The position numbers and the translations under genes were made by a program. From Riptortus pedestris (Eukaryota > Arthropoda > Insecta > Hemiptera > Alydidae): a stretch of DNA of 64,000 nt. Below, piece after piece: positions 12,720 through 23,804 of this stretch. Numbering within the stretch: position 1 is the stretch's first letter; the number at the start of each line of letters is the position of its first letter. The notes beneath the pieces are model-generated. The model had not been told where the DNA came from and searched no databases. It saw nothing but the letters and a program-made list of their open reading frames with translations. The stretch lies in NCBI GenBank assembly GCA_019009955.1, contig CM032228.1:130579001-130643000 (forward strand). The letters are read 5' to 3'.

Positions 12720-14125
12720 ATTCTATTTTATACAATATTTTTTTGTAAATGTTTATATGTTTAAGATATGTTAGTATTTCTGGAATATGTTGGCTGCTGT
12801 CAGTTAATAGTTCTGTCATATCATAGGGGTTGTGAAGGGTTTTCGTTGGATGCAGTCTGTCAGTATATGTTTTATAGTAAGGTGTTTGTTGCAGTATTTG
12901 CATATAGGGTTATCAGTCCTTGTCATTAAGTGACTATGTGTCAGGTATGTGTGGCCGATCCTGAGTCTGGCAAGAACAACTTCCTCCCGTCTATTATTCC
13001 TATGGCTCGATGGCCACTCCTCAATAGTACTTTTGATACTGCGAATGTGGTTCTTTACTTCCATCCATTCTGATTGCCATTTGTTTAGGATTCGGTGGCG
13101 TATATGTCTCACTATGTCTTCGTATAATAAGTTTGTTTGTGTGTATTGAGTTTGTTGAGTAATTAGTTTAGCCTGGTAGTCTGCTGTCGTACTAAGTCCA
13201 CCCGGGACGGCACCGGCCCTTCCCAAGGGCAGCAGTAAGCCCCCGCTGTGTAGCTCTTGGGTAGGGGAACCGTAGGAACAGTAGGTCCTTAGTTGGCTTT
13301 GCTGTTCCGGGCCGGGGATCACTCCGGCCTTAATGGGGTAAGTTCTAGCGGCTTACTCAATGTGAACTACGGGCTGGGTGGAGTCCGGAGTGGAGGCTTG
13401 CCTTCACTGCCGGTCATAGACGTAGTGGTCGTGTGTTCAAAGCCCGAGGACATACAGGCCAGGAAACTGGTACATGTGCTCACTCGTGTGGGAGCTGGTT
13501 AGTAGGAGACTGTCCCTTCCATAGGATCGCTAAACCATCGTAGCGAATCCTCAGTCACCAGTGAAGCGTTGGATAGGTGTAGGCTGGATTAAGGCCTCAC
13601 GGCTAGGTGCCTCCTACATTGCTGCCACACTTCGAATGGGTACACAATGTCGTACTAAGTCCAAGGTCCTCGTGTCCTGGCAGCCAATATAGGGTAATTG
13701 TATTTTGGTATGTTTGTTGTTTATGAATTTCTTCTGTTATGTTTAGTGCTATTGGATGAGTGATGTAAATGTCTCGGAGGATTAATAATGAGCTTAGTGA
13801 ATCTAAACAAATTAGTGTGTGTTTGTGCTGTGATGGTGTAGGTGTCATGTTTTTAGGTGCCAACCAAATTGCGTGGAGTTCAGCTCCAAGTATGCTGTAG
13901 TGGGATGGCCACTTTTCTGAAAAAAAACTTCTCTTTCTGTGACTGCTGCTGATCCGACTTTGTCATGGCTTCTGGATCCGTCAGTATACCAAAAAGAATG
14001 GAAGTTTTTTTTTGCTAAAAATTGTTTGAAGTGATTTTTGAAGAACAGTGAGGATGATGTGTCTGATTTTTTGAACTTGATTAACTCAACAATTAGAGAA
14101 CTGCATCCAGTACTTCTCAATGTTC
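12720..14125 (-). pseudogene. Non-LTR retrotransposon (LINE) ORF2 3' part: RNase H and C-terminal zinc motif, interrupted
   Basis: On the minus strand, 14,120-13,850 encodes an RNase H start (WYTDGSRSHDKVGSA, and YLELN in the place of the family AEL/ELNA motif). 13,840-13,664 continues it (ICLDSLSSLL, WLPGHEDLG). 13,184-12,816 gives the C-terminal part (REEVVLARLRIGHTYLTHSH, then CKYCNKHLTIKHILTDC). Such RNase H domains, and the C..C....H....C module after them, belong to I/R1/Jockey-type LINE ORF2 proteins that copy their own RNA at a nicked target. Only the 3' third is visible. There are frame breaks near 13,850, and a 447-bp insert splits the domain at 13,201-13,647. It is dead. The clade is not certain. 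Confidence 0.8.
13185..13663 (+). mobile_element. 447-bp GC-rich insertion with 16-bp target duplication inside the LINE
   Basis: The sequence tgtcgtactaagtcca occurs at 13,185-13,200 and again at 13,648-13,663, bracketing 447 bp that are much more GC-rich than the surroundings. Removing one repeat and the insert restores the LINE RNase H order. A 16-bp duplication fits target-primed insertion of a retroposon. A B-box-like gttcaaagccc sits at 13,435-13,445 after an anticodon-arm-like stretch (ccggtcatagacgtag), so a tRNA-derived SINE on the + strand is likely. No poly(A) tail is visible at either end. It differs from the ~215-bp SINE family elsewhere in the window. Confidence 0.6.
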
Positions 14126-16193
14126 ATTATTATTGCGAGAATGCCCGATAGCTTTCATCATTATCTTTAGTATTTTTAACTCACAGATCAAGAATTTCAT
14201 TTCTATTTGAACATGATCATCCTATGATTATTCAATATCCAATGAAACTCACTTATATTATTCAAACAAATACCATAGTTGGCAAATATGTGGAAAATAT
14301 AACAAAAATCAAATTACTACTTATTTTCCAAAATGATTTGTATAACCTAAGTATGGTACCTGCGGAATGAGACTAACAGAGCGTATGGGCGTCGCAGTGA
14401 TGCAAGGAGGAGTAAAATCCTAGGGAGATTTTATTAACTATTTTGATATCTCTTTTTTATTGTCAACTAAAGTAACTCAACAAAGTCAATGCCAATGAAT
14501 AATCAAATTTATTCATTGATATTAAATATTACAAATTTTCTGAAAACAGGATACTTGAACTGCGAATGAATTGAGTACTACAGTAATGATTCACCCTAAA
14601 GAAATCCATAGAGACTGAACTTAGCTCTTACGGGATATTCAACTCCTGACTCTTTTAGCATTACCTCATAATTATTGTATCTGCTCCATGCCATTGTCTC
14701 CTTCCACTGACCGCACTCGCCTGTTCAGCTCAACAATGTGCATCCTAATGATAAAACTAGCAGACTTGTTTTCTCAATGGTTGCCAAGAAACTCTTAAGT
14801 TTACTCTTGAAAACGAAAGTGGAGGGTAGTTAGGTTTTCTTGACTGATAATCAAAAGAGAGAGACAGAATCCCAATAATCTGGAATTGTTCGTAATGCCA
14901 CAGCTACGGATCTTATGATACCAAGGGATTCACGCCATACGATAGACGGTGGGGCTTAGATTCCTAATTGGCCATTTGCTTTCGATTTATTTGAATTAAT
15001 TTTAACTGTAAAGAAACAGGATTAAATACTAGAATTAGCAGCAGAAAAGACTTAAGAACCAGGGTGGTGAAAAATATGATGGTCAGGAGGAACCGTAGAA
15101 GTGTTTTAAAGAAGAAACAACAACCACAATTTCTAGGGGAAATCTAATGCCAATTCTCCTACCCTTGTATGGGGCGCATTTGGAAACTTGTGGGAATCCC
15201 TTAATTTAGACAACAGAAAGAATTTGCTAGCTTAAAGCAAGTTGCCATTAAAGTACCCTATCTAAAGGGAGATAAATTTCCATGTTTGAAAGCAGCGAAG
15301 GGGCATGAACCAAAGTTAAGAAGAACTGCTGTCTAAAATAAAAGTGAAAAATTCTATGTCTTAGAGACAATGCCAGGAAAATATTTCTTTACCTAATCAA
15401 AAGCAAAACAACTACAAAGGGAAGCTGGTTCCGATATTGGCACATGGGAGGAGGGGTGACAGGGAATCTCTTCGACTATGAACATTAACTTCCAGGATGA
15501 GCTGAATATTTATGTGAATATGTTAGAAAATAAATTTCACGTTGACTCCTAGGAATTAACAGTTGAAGAAAAAATATGATGTTTGGGCTATTGTTGAGGC
15601 GGAAGTGTCTTTGAAAACGAAAAATCAAAAGAAAAGGAAAAGAAGACAAAAAACAACCCCTGCCTAGAGCACAGTCGTCCCGTTCAACTTACACCATCAG
15701 GAAAAACAACTGGACCGGAAGAAGGGGAAGCGAAGGCATCTCGGATAAATTCAGCTGATAAGGCAATTAGACCTGGCGAAGCTACAATGCAGGCAACAAA
15801 TCAAAATTTATACTTATAAGAAATATTGGTTCTTTTGATATATAATTTTAGAGAGTGATTAATGAGATTAGACATTCTTTCTCGGATTTCAATAGTAAAT
15901 GGATTTCAGCCAAGAGAGAAATTAATATGGATGCAGGTATTGGGGGAACTTCGGCAGATTCTTGATTATTCGAAAACATTGTCACCTCAAAAAAAAACTA
16001 AACCATAATATTACTGATAAATAACTCAATATCTTAACTGCAATAGGGGTAATAATTGAGAAGACGATAGCAATGATATACGAGATTTGTTTGACGAAGT
16101 ATGCAGCTTGTGAAATATGTAAAATGTTATATAATGATAATATAGAAAAAACTAAAATGAAATATATGCCAATATTTTAAATATAAATTTACA
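14126..16193. other. No supported gene or element
   Basis: About 2 kb of unassigned sequence. Parts of 14,650-15,750 are less AT-rich and purine-biased (for example 15,600-15,730, rich in gaaaag), but no frame exceeds about 60 codons and I find no domain, TIR or SINE signature. Confidence 0.45.
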
Positions 16194-16243
16194 GTGCACA
16201 AATATATATATTCTATTTTTGAGGCTGCATCGCTGGGAAGTAT

Positions 16244-17404
16244 TTTCATTGTGAGGACTTCCGCAATCTGCTCCAGCGGTTTGAATGTTTGTTGGTTTGC
16301 AAAGTTGCAAATGGTTGCAATAATAGGAAGTGTTGACACTTTCTTATACAGCGGAAAGGCTGGCAAGAATACTTCGAAAATATAATTTACGAACAATATT
16401 CAAACCACATAAAATATTCAACGAATATTTAAAGAGCCCAAAAAACACCCAATTTTTACAAGATAGTGGAGTATATATGATACCATGTGATAGCGGTAAA
16501 GTTTATATGGGACAGACAGGTAAAAATAGTGCTACAAGAGTCAACCAGTTCTTGGCTGATCTAAAACAAACAGAACAAAAACATTCGCCATAGCTAGACA
16601 CGCAAGTATTTGTTCTCACCAAATTAAATTCGATGAGAGAAAAGTTCTACACTGAGAAGACCACATCGGTAAAAGATTAGTTCTAGAAGCTCTAGAAATA
16701 AACAAGAGAGCAAATACAATAAACGGCGTGGGCGGTGTCATACTCCAATACTGAAAGCCATATTAAAAGTCCGTCACGCAGGGGCTGCGTAAACTAAGCA
16801 GATTTCTCATGTGAGTTTTACTGTAATGAGAAATCTTTCAGTTAATTAAAATAAATTCCCAACTGAAACGGCTTCTGAATTGTAAGAATAATTTATATTT
16901 TAATAACACAAATTTTAGTAGTCCAATAGTCCAAGAACTAAAGAAGGGGGGGGGGCGGATGAACAGAACGTATTTACATAAATCTCACAAAGTAACGAAG
17001 GTAAGGTCAGGTTAGAAACGACAGGTAAGGTTAGAAGAAGCTTCCACCTGAGCCGAGTGGTTACGAAAATGACCGACCTAATCCGAGCTATACCCGACCA
17101 CATGTTTCACAGGCTTCATAAAAATGCAAATATCTCGGTTAATATTCAAGATAGAGATTAAATGTATATAACAATATTGATAGTAAATTTAATTTGCAAT
17201 AAGATTGGTTCTATGCACTTTTTCGATCCGATGCATAATAACGGAGATCTTTTGAATTTTCGAAAATCCCCCCCTTTAAACCCCCTCTCCCTCTGGTCCG
17301 ATTTCAGCCATTAACGAACTTGATCTGTCTTTTTACATAAAACGGTTAAATATCGTGTTTCGTAACGATCAAACAAAAATTGCGACCGCTAGAGTGTTAA
17401 AAGT

Positions 17405-17461
<57 letters not shown>

Positions 17462-17697
17462 GAAAGGACCTCTTTTTCGTCATCTCCTGGGTCGGATTGA
17501 TGGACATTTGAAGAAATTTTTCGAAAATCGCATCATGAGTACGACCTCAATAGCTGATTTCCCTCAAGGGAAATCTGCTAATAAAATAAAACTCCAAAAC
17601 ATATGATTAAATGAAGTATCTATTCAAATTAAACATTGCCTGACGAAGATGGACGCATTTCCAGCAAAATTTGCAAACTGAAGTCCTCACAATGAAA
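16244..17697 (+). pseudogene. Penelope-like element remnant with GIY-YIG endonuclease, split by a Helentron-like copy
   Basis: The frame 16,330-16,593 encodes ERLARILRKYNLRTIFKP, then GVYMIPCDSGKVYMGQTGK. This is the linker and GIY-YIG nuclease start of Penelope-like elements (GVY..PC..C...Y.GQT; the second Cys of the usual pair is Ser here). After a frameshift in an A-rich run near 16,580, another frame continues with HQIKFDERKVL and RLVLEALEINKRANTING to about 16,740. Reverse transcriptase sequence upstream is gone. A Helentron-like copy follows at 16,765-17,580. The 18-bp sequence at 16,244-16,261 recurs as a perfect inverted copy at 17,680-17,697, which may mark remnants of the element's termini. 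It is inactive. Confidence 0.75.
16765..17580 (+). mobile_element. Helentron-like element, copy C
   Basis: The left end reads 'agtccgtcacgcaggggctg', then 'cgtaaactaagcagatttct'. About 80 bp are missing just inside (the 'gtttagcaatagagaaatct' to 'acaaacgg' segment). The G-run is at 16,946, a (TA)n tract spans about 17,407-17,456, and the right end is 'gatttccctcaagggaaatc' then 'tgcta'. It lies between the GIY-YIG part and the probable tail of a Penelope-like element, so it inserted after that element. Confidence 0.75.
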
Positions 17698-17705
17698 TAT
17701 ATATC

Positions 17706-19168
17706 CATGTAACTTTTCGGCAGCTCCCTATGTAAGACATTGAATACAACAGTGGCGGGGGAGAACGTTGCCACATATAGATATGTTTATTTTGCATTTT
17801 ATGAATTACGATTTCGAAGCTTGGTTAAATACGGGGTCTCCTTGTCTTAGGCCAGATGTAACCTAAGAGCTATCAGGGGCGTAAATCCTGAAGCATAATA
17901 AATATTGACCAACAACTGTATTTATTTGTCAACAAATAAATCTTGACCATTATCTTGTTATCAATCATAGCATTGTTTTATTTTAAGCATTACCCGTTTA
18001 GTTTGAATATTCTGTAGAATGTATTATTGGTGGTAAAATTGCTAAGAGAGTTGTACAGATCCCAACCCTATTTAAGGTGGATATGCTAGTAAAAAGTATT
18101 TTATTACTTATTTTTTTGTCTATTTCAAATTTAGCAATACATGCAAATATCAATTTCCCTATGCTAAAAATGGTTGATGCATTCCTTTTAATTTAAAAAA
18201 TATGTAAACCAGTGTTGTCTACGAAGGTTGGGCTAGGATGTAGAAAACAAGGTAGAGAGAAGTAGGGTGTGGTAGCCATGTTAAATGAATTATCCCGAGG
18301 TAGGCCCTCCTGTTTCAATATGTAAGCTAGGTCACGTGACTTACTGCCCTAACGTGAGCCGTAGCACGTGTGCCCCTCATAATCAGGGAGACATCCCCCG
18401 AATAGAGAATAGCCACGCAACAATGGCTAAACTATAAATTTGAATTCATAAATAATGTAAGGGCGATGAGTGGCCTCGTATGAGCCTCTTCCACAACTGC
18501 TTCTGCAGTTTCATTACCTCTCCCATTCCTGAGGGAGCTACAGTAATTCCCTTTATACACGTGTAAAACCTATTCCACGACTCTCACGAATTAAACCAAG
18601 GGGAGTACGAGTTGCATATAAAATTTACCTTAATTACGGTTATCCGTTTCTTTACCAACAACTGAGAGAAAACTCTGTCCAGGGAGAGCTCTGAAGTAGC
18701 TCAGATCGTAAAGTCACTGGTCTTAATTAATCAAAGTGAACAGAATAATCGAGTGTGTTGATTCTCATGCACATATAGAAAAAATAATTCCTTTATTTTT
18801 TTTTAATTCATGCATCTAAATGTAATACTGTGTAAAATATAAATCTCCATCTTTGAATTAGCAATAGAGATTTCGTTTTACATAAAGCTCACAACTTCAT
18901 AGCTACAAATGAAGTGGAGGGTGTTTAATATAGCATATAAATGAGTACCTAAGACTCCATATATATTTTTCCTTATGGCGTCATATACCTTGAAAATCGT
19001 TAGCCGTCATTATCACCCTTAAAGAAAAAAGGAGTTACAGTACAACAATTGACAGGTTTGAAGATGATGCCATCGCATCGAAAGCGCTTGCCAGCGGTAC
19101 TCAACCATCAGCCAGTGACCACGGTCTCTACCGATAGGTATGACAATAGTAAAAAAGGAGTTCTTTTT
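17706..19168. other. No supported gene
   Basis: 18,225-18,640 is less AT-rich and shares short motifs (a 'gtggtagccatg' stretch, then 'aggtaggccctcctgtttc') with about 35,020-35,070, suggesting a diverged shared repeat. Nothing else was recognised. Confidence 0.4.
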
Positions 19169-19393
19169 GGGGGGCTCGGGTTGGCCGTGCGAGTTAGGGC
19201 GTTGTTCCTAATCACTCATGGCATATCTAGAATGGCGGGTTCGAATCCCGCCCTGTGCAGTAGAGATTTATTTAGTGACGGACTCATTAAATAAACTCCT
19301 TGAGCCCACCCTGGCTAGAAAAGGATAGTAACCTGTAGATAACCCGTCCCGATTAGCCTAGTAGCATAAAGTGGACGTAAAATAAAAAAAAAG
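19169..19393 (+). repeat. tRNA-derived SINE, complete copy
   Basis: The head 'ggggctcgggttggccgtgc' then 'gagttagggcg' carries an A-box-like motif, and 'gcgggttcgaatcccgcc' at about 19,234 is a canonical B box. The body follows ('tttatttagtgacggactc', 'ccaccctggctagaaaagg', 'aacctgtagataacccgtcc'), then the tail 'aaagtggacgtaaaataaaa'. The tRNA-like half would supply the internal RNA polymerase III promoter, and the tail would be used by a partner LINE. This is the best-preserved B box of the family in the window. Confidence 0.85.
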
Positions 19394-19826
19394 AATGAGT
19401 TTAGGCGTGAAAGAGTTTAGAATACTTCTTGCCATACTTCCACCCTCTTATCACTGTTACATCGTTTGTATTTGACTATATCTTTTCAGACACAATCTCT
19501 TTTCTTTTTTTCCTCCTGCATAACCATATATCATAATCCATCCATTTTTGCTTCAATCCGTCAGTGCCCTTATCTCAGCTCAGTGCGTGATTGATTAATT
19601 GTATAATGACCCTTAGACTCAAGTATCTTATGACTAGAGAAACCAAGAAGAAAAAAGCGGTTGGGACTAGATCTTCTTTGGGTTGATTGGCTGATTTTAG
19701 TAAACTTGTAATTGTGGTTACCTTAGCTGTGAGGAATGCTTAAAGCTTTCTAATTTTAGGAAAGATAAGTCGCAACTGCACTGCAGGTGTATATTATGGT
19801 TTATTACCAATTATCTCATATTTGAT
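19394..19826. other. No supported gene
   Basis: Intervening AT-rich sequence with pyrimidine runs at about 19,500-19,560. Nothing was recognised. Confidence 0.5.
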
Positions 19827-20135
19827 TCATTTAGTTTCAGACCTTTTTCTTTTGCACCTGATGTTAGTGACCGGAGAAGAGGCTACCGAGTTAGCTACAT
19901 CATCTTCATATGTAGACATTTTGCCTACATGTTCTCCCCCTTTCAATTTGTAAGCTTCACCAAGGCTAGTTAGCCTTCTCCAATAGATAGCAGAGTCTTC
20001 CCTACTCAAGACAAGACGTCAGCTTTTTCCAAGCCTGGGTTAACATCGAATGCCTCAGTCATCTCCCGCTGGACCAAAACTCGCCAGAGAGTGCCTCTGA
20101 CAAATTCACTTGTCAAATGAACAAGTTCATCTAAA
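19827..20135 (-). pseudogene. Degenerate LINE reverse transcriptase fragment
   Basis: On the minus strand from about 20,130 the frame reads LDELVHLTSEFVRGTLWRVL, then VQREMTEAFDVNPGLEKADV. This fits the RT stretch that in non-LTR elements ends F.V..G..QGD.LSP, with QGD mutated. After a stop and frame change, a second frame (19,827-20,009) contains STYEDDVANS where the catalytic YADD motif would be expected. Only this part of the palm is visible. It has decayed too far to assign a clade. Confidence 0.5.
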
Positions 20136-21940
20136 TACCCAAGTTCAAAGAGTCCATAAATGGCGAATGAAGTAGAATTTACTTAAGAAAAAATTATCAA
20201 TTATATAAAACTCAAAACATTCTTGATTACCAGAGAGGAACTATTTGGATAACGGTTCATTATCAAGTAGGCGTTTTCATTAAAAAGGTCAACCTTCGCT
20301 AGAATACCAGAGAGATTTGATCAAGTATCGAAAAGTTCAAACTTACCCGAAAGATTATCGAGAATCACAAATTAAATTACCAAATTACCTTTTATGCAGG
20401 GTATTTGGTTTTATAACCTTCTCACAATCAGTACAACGATTTTTAGAAGAGATTTATGTGCTTGGCCCCCTTTTCGGTGAATCAAATGCAAAAATTGGAC
20501 CTATTCATCTCCTCGGGTAGTAAAAATATACATTACATTGCAAAAACAAATTTCACTTTTATTATTCACTTCACCCCCCCTTTCCCTTTCATTATTTGTT
20601 CAGTATTTTCTGGAAAATTGTAAAATGTGTTAGAACATTTGTTATTTACATTGTTACTTGTCATTGTCGGCTACAAATAGAAATGATTTCCTCTGTAAAT
20701 AAAAAGAATGGATTAATTTATGAACTAATCAACTCGTTATTCCATCACGTAGCAGAGATGTCCTGTAACATGTTCAACACCTGTACAATTATTCAGTTGT
20801 AATGCCCATTAAGCAAACAGTGGCTGTGGGACGAATTGAATCGACAATTGTTTCCCGGTTAACAAAGCTCTTAGTAACCCCTCTATTCTTGCCAATTGCA
20901 TTAATATTGTTTTACGCGATAAGCATGGAATTGCTATTGGACGAATATTGATGAAATTATTATCTTTCATGGAGTCAAAAAAAATCTAGTTACCTAAAAA
21001 AACCGTAGTGAAGTTTATAACAAAATATACTTCCTTAACACATATTCAAAAAATGTCTTAATGCTATGCAGGCATTATCATAAAACACGAATAAAGTATT
21101 TGGCAACAGAATTTGGAATGCCAAACATCGAAATTAATCAATATAAATAACGTTTTAGGACTGAAATTGTTGTTCTAAACACAATTTGTTCATTTCATTT
21201 TTTAGAAAAGTTAAAACAATATAAAAGAAGAAATTGAAGAACATGTGATTTCAAGTCGTAACAAATGCCACCTCCTACTATAAAATGTGAATTCTCATAT
21301 AGCCTATGTTGTACCTTGGAGTCATTGACTCACATATGTAAAAGTTCATACAAATCTTTGTAGCCGTTTTTGAGTAATTAATTAACAAACTGGTGTGCAG
21401 AGAGAGAAAAACAAGGTTTTCCATTGTTCTTAAAATGGTCTGAAACGAAAAAAAAAATTGATCTCTGCCAAACTAAAAAATAAGGCAATCCTTAGAGTTT
21501 TATTTGTTCAGATAACTGGAACTTTAATTGTTCTGTAAATAATAAATGTTCTGTTTCATTTATTTAATGTATACACCTATTCAAATCATTATGATTGGAG
21601 CGAATCATTAATTAGCCTAATTTAAGTAGGTAATCCAATTAAAAAATACGTTATATTGTATAATTTAAGTTTCAAATATAAATTAATTTATTTTAAAAAA
21701 ATAACTATTGTGTTTGTGCCCGCGTGTGTGTATATAAGGTAATTTAAACTTTTATTGCAAAAATAAGAGCTTCTGCAGGATTATTCTCACTTTCATTCTC
21801 TCATATTAGAGTAAAATAGGTAGAGTATTATCACTATTATTTCCACTTTAATATGTAAGTTAACAAATCGTATTTTTTTTTCGAGAATATACGAGTTGTT
21901 AAGATACATATATGGTATTTCGCCTATGTGCGTGTGTCTG

Positions 21941-21941
<1 letters not shown>
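20136..21941. other. Unassigned; possible old repeat tail
   Basis: 21,300-21,430 ('ttcatacaaatctttgtagc' then 'cgtttttgagtaattaatta') resembles the tail logic of the 297-bp-monomer elements but is far diverged. Frames at 20,317-20,520 and 20,596-20,802 have no recognisable domain. Confidence 0.4.

Positions 21942-21977
<36 letters not shown>
21942..21977. repeat. (TA)n microsatellite
   Basis: About 36 bp of TA, flanked by 'gtgcgtgtgtctgtaa' and by imperfect TA-rich sequence up to about 22,005. The right flank shows no family core. Confidence 0.9.
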
Positions 21978-21980
<3 letters not shown>

Positions 21981-22835
21981 CATAATATATAATACGATAT
22001 ATATAATTACAAAACAGGTCCCAGAACACTTCCTCGACTCTAAATTCACTCTGACCCCCTCCCCCTCCACTTCTTGAAGGAATCGAAAAAAAAACATTCC
22101 TATGATATAGATCAAAGTTCAAACTCAATAGCTACAGATTCCATTTTTAGGCCAGGCCTGTCGTTTATAGTAGGAGTAAAACAAAAAATTCTAAACATCT
22201 AAATTATTATGTCAGATAAAAAATGCTGTATATTGTTGCAAATTTAACAATCATCAACTATTGTTTTTTCACACTTTTGTCTAACTTAAAGATTAAAGGA
22301 GATATCTGTATCGTTTAGCTTTCAACCGTAATGAAACTCCAACTCTTATCACTTCAGCTATGTGCCAATGTACGCTATACGTCTTATTTTGAACTTAAAT
22401 GATATTTATAGTTTTAATCAGCACTTTCCAATGTGAGACACATGGAAACATGTTCGATGTGACCTGATCAATTAACATTCTATGCCCTGGAGGCCTCAAT
22501 TTTGATTTTGCTTGTTTGATAGCACCATACTTGATAATTACCTCCTTTTCAAGCAAAACATGAAAAAAAGATGGTTATTGGACAGAATCGTGGGTTTGAG
22601 AACGATTAAAGTACAAACTCGTCGCACATAAACGTCATTATGATTTGGATCGAAACATGCAATGAACTAAACTTGTTAACAAAATAATGCATTACTATTT
22701 TTTTCCCTCGATTTAATTTAATTAGGCTAATTTACATAGTTATTTGTATTTTTCCGCTTTCAGTTTACTCCTCTCAAGGAATTTTACTTCTCATGAACAG
22801 AAGAAATTTTAATATCTATTTAAATATCCTTTCTA
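21978..22835. other. No supported gene or element
   Basis: AT-rich. A short C-run block at about 22,045-22,070 is the only compositional feature. Confidence 0.5.
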
Positions 22836-23093
22836 TTTTTATGGCCAGGGTCTCCAATAAAAAACATTTCTTCGGTGAAATTTCGTGGCTTCTTTGCCAC
22901 CTCTTCAGGAGGACAGTAAAGAATTATTAAAGGATGTGTTAAACTAATATTATTAATAATTGTTTATATATTTTTCTTTTAAAAGAGATAGAAGGTGGTA
23001 AATAAGCCACGAAACATTTAGGGCAGTTTCAATAAAGTTTGCACCGAAAAAATGTTTTTTATTGGAGACCCTGGCCATAAAAATTTGAAGAAT
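22836..23093. repeat. Fold-back / inverted-repeat element (~258 bp)
   Basis: The left arm 'tttttatggccagggtctcc', then 'aataaaaaacatttcttcgg', returns inverted at the right end as 'ccgaaaaaatgttttttatt', then 'ggagaccctggccataaaaa': an outer repeat of about 43 bp with one mismatch. Further in, 'tttcgtggcttctttgccacct' on the left pairs with 'aggtggtaaataagccacgaaa' on the right. The arms are unequal because the right arm has about 25 extra bases. The outermost TATGGCC...GGCCATA would be consistent with a TA target, but no independent duplication proves it. No coding sequence is present. Confidence 0.8.
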
Positions 23094-23804
23094 ATATAAA
23101 TAATATTGGGTCCAGAATAAGAAGAATATCTATTTATATCGGCTTCTTACTACGGGAAAATTAGAGAATAGACCTGACTCATTAGGATGTCAATCAACCA
23201 CGAGGGACCCCCCCCCCCTCGTTAAACCTTTCTGAGTTTAATCTGCTCTTTTATTTTGTAAAATTATTTAATTTTTTTAAATTCTAAATGTTAAATATAA
23301 GCAATTAAACAAAATTCTAGCCCTAAATGAATTCTCTAAATTCAGAGAGTTCAAAACAGAGGGGTTGAAGAGGCGGTGTGATTTTGAGTAATGCGACTGT
23401 CAAAATCAGGCCGGACAGAGATGAATCATTATCAAATAGAGTAAAGTGGTGAGGGTAATCAATGATTAGAAATGTTGGTTGGTTTGATGGTGACCAGTCA
23501 CTTTCAGCAGATACCGACACACCAGTCAATCCACGCTCATTCATCAATTCTCTAATTACAAATATTAATCCACTCAAGTCACGGCAACAAAGTGCTCTAT
23601 TCCCTCTAGATCAGTAATATATTTAGATTAGGCAATCCTGCTGTTAATTAATGATTCGCTCCTAGCATAATAGTTTTAATAGATGTATACAAGGGTGAAA
23701 TTATCTTTATTTTATGTTCTGAACAACATGTAGAATATTTTAACGGACATCCACAACAAAGGTAACAGTAACTTAAAAATAATATTTCATTATATATTTA
23801 TACT
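23094..23804. other. No supported gene
   Basis: A C-run (23,209-23,218) and otherwise unassigned AT-rich sequence. The minus-strand frame at 23,323-23,577 has no recognisable motif. Confidence 0.45.

Noticed and set aside
13293..13502. 69-codon + strand frame inside the 447-bp insert
   Set aside because: It overlaps the tRNA-like region of a probable SINE; no protein motif.
19169..19260. Possible tRNA gene
   Set aside because: The A and B boxes belong to a SINE head: body and tail follow, copies occur elsewhere, and no proper acceptor stem pairs.
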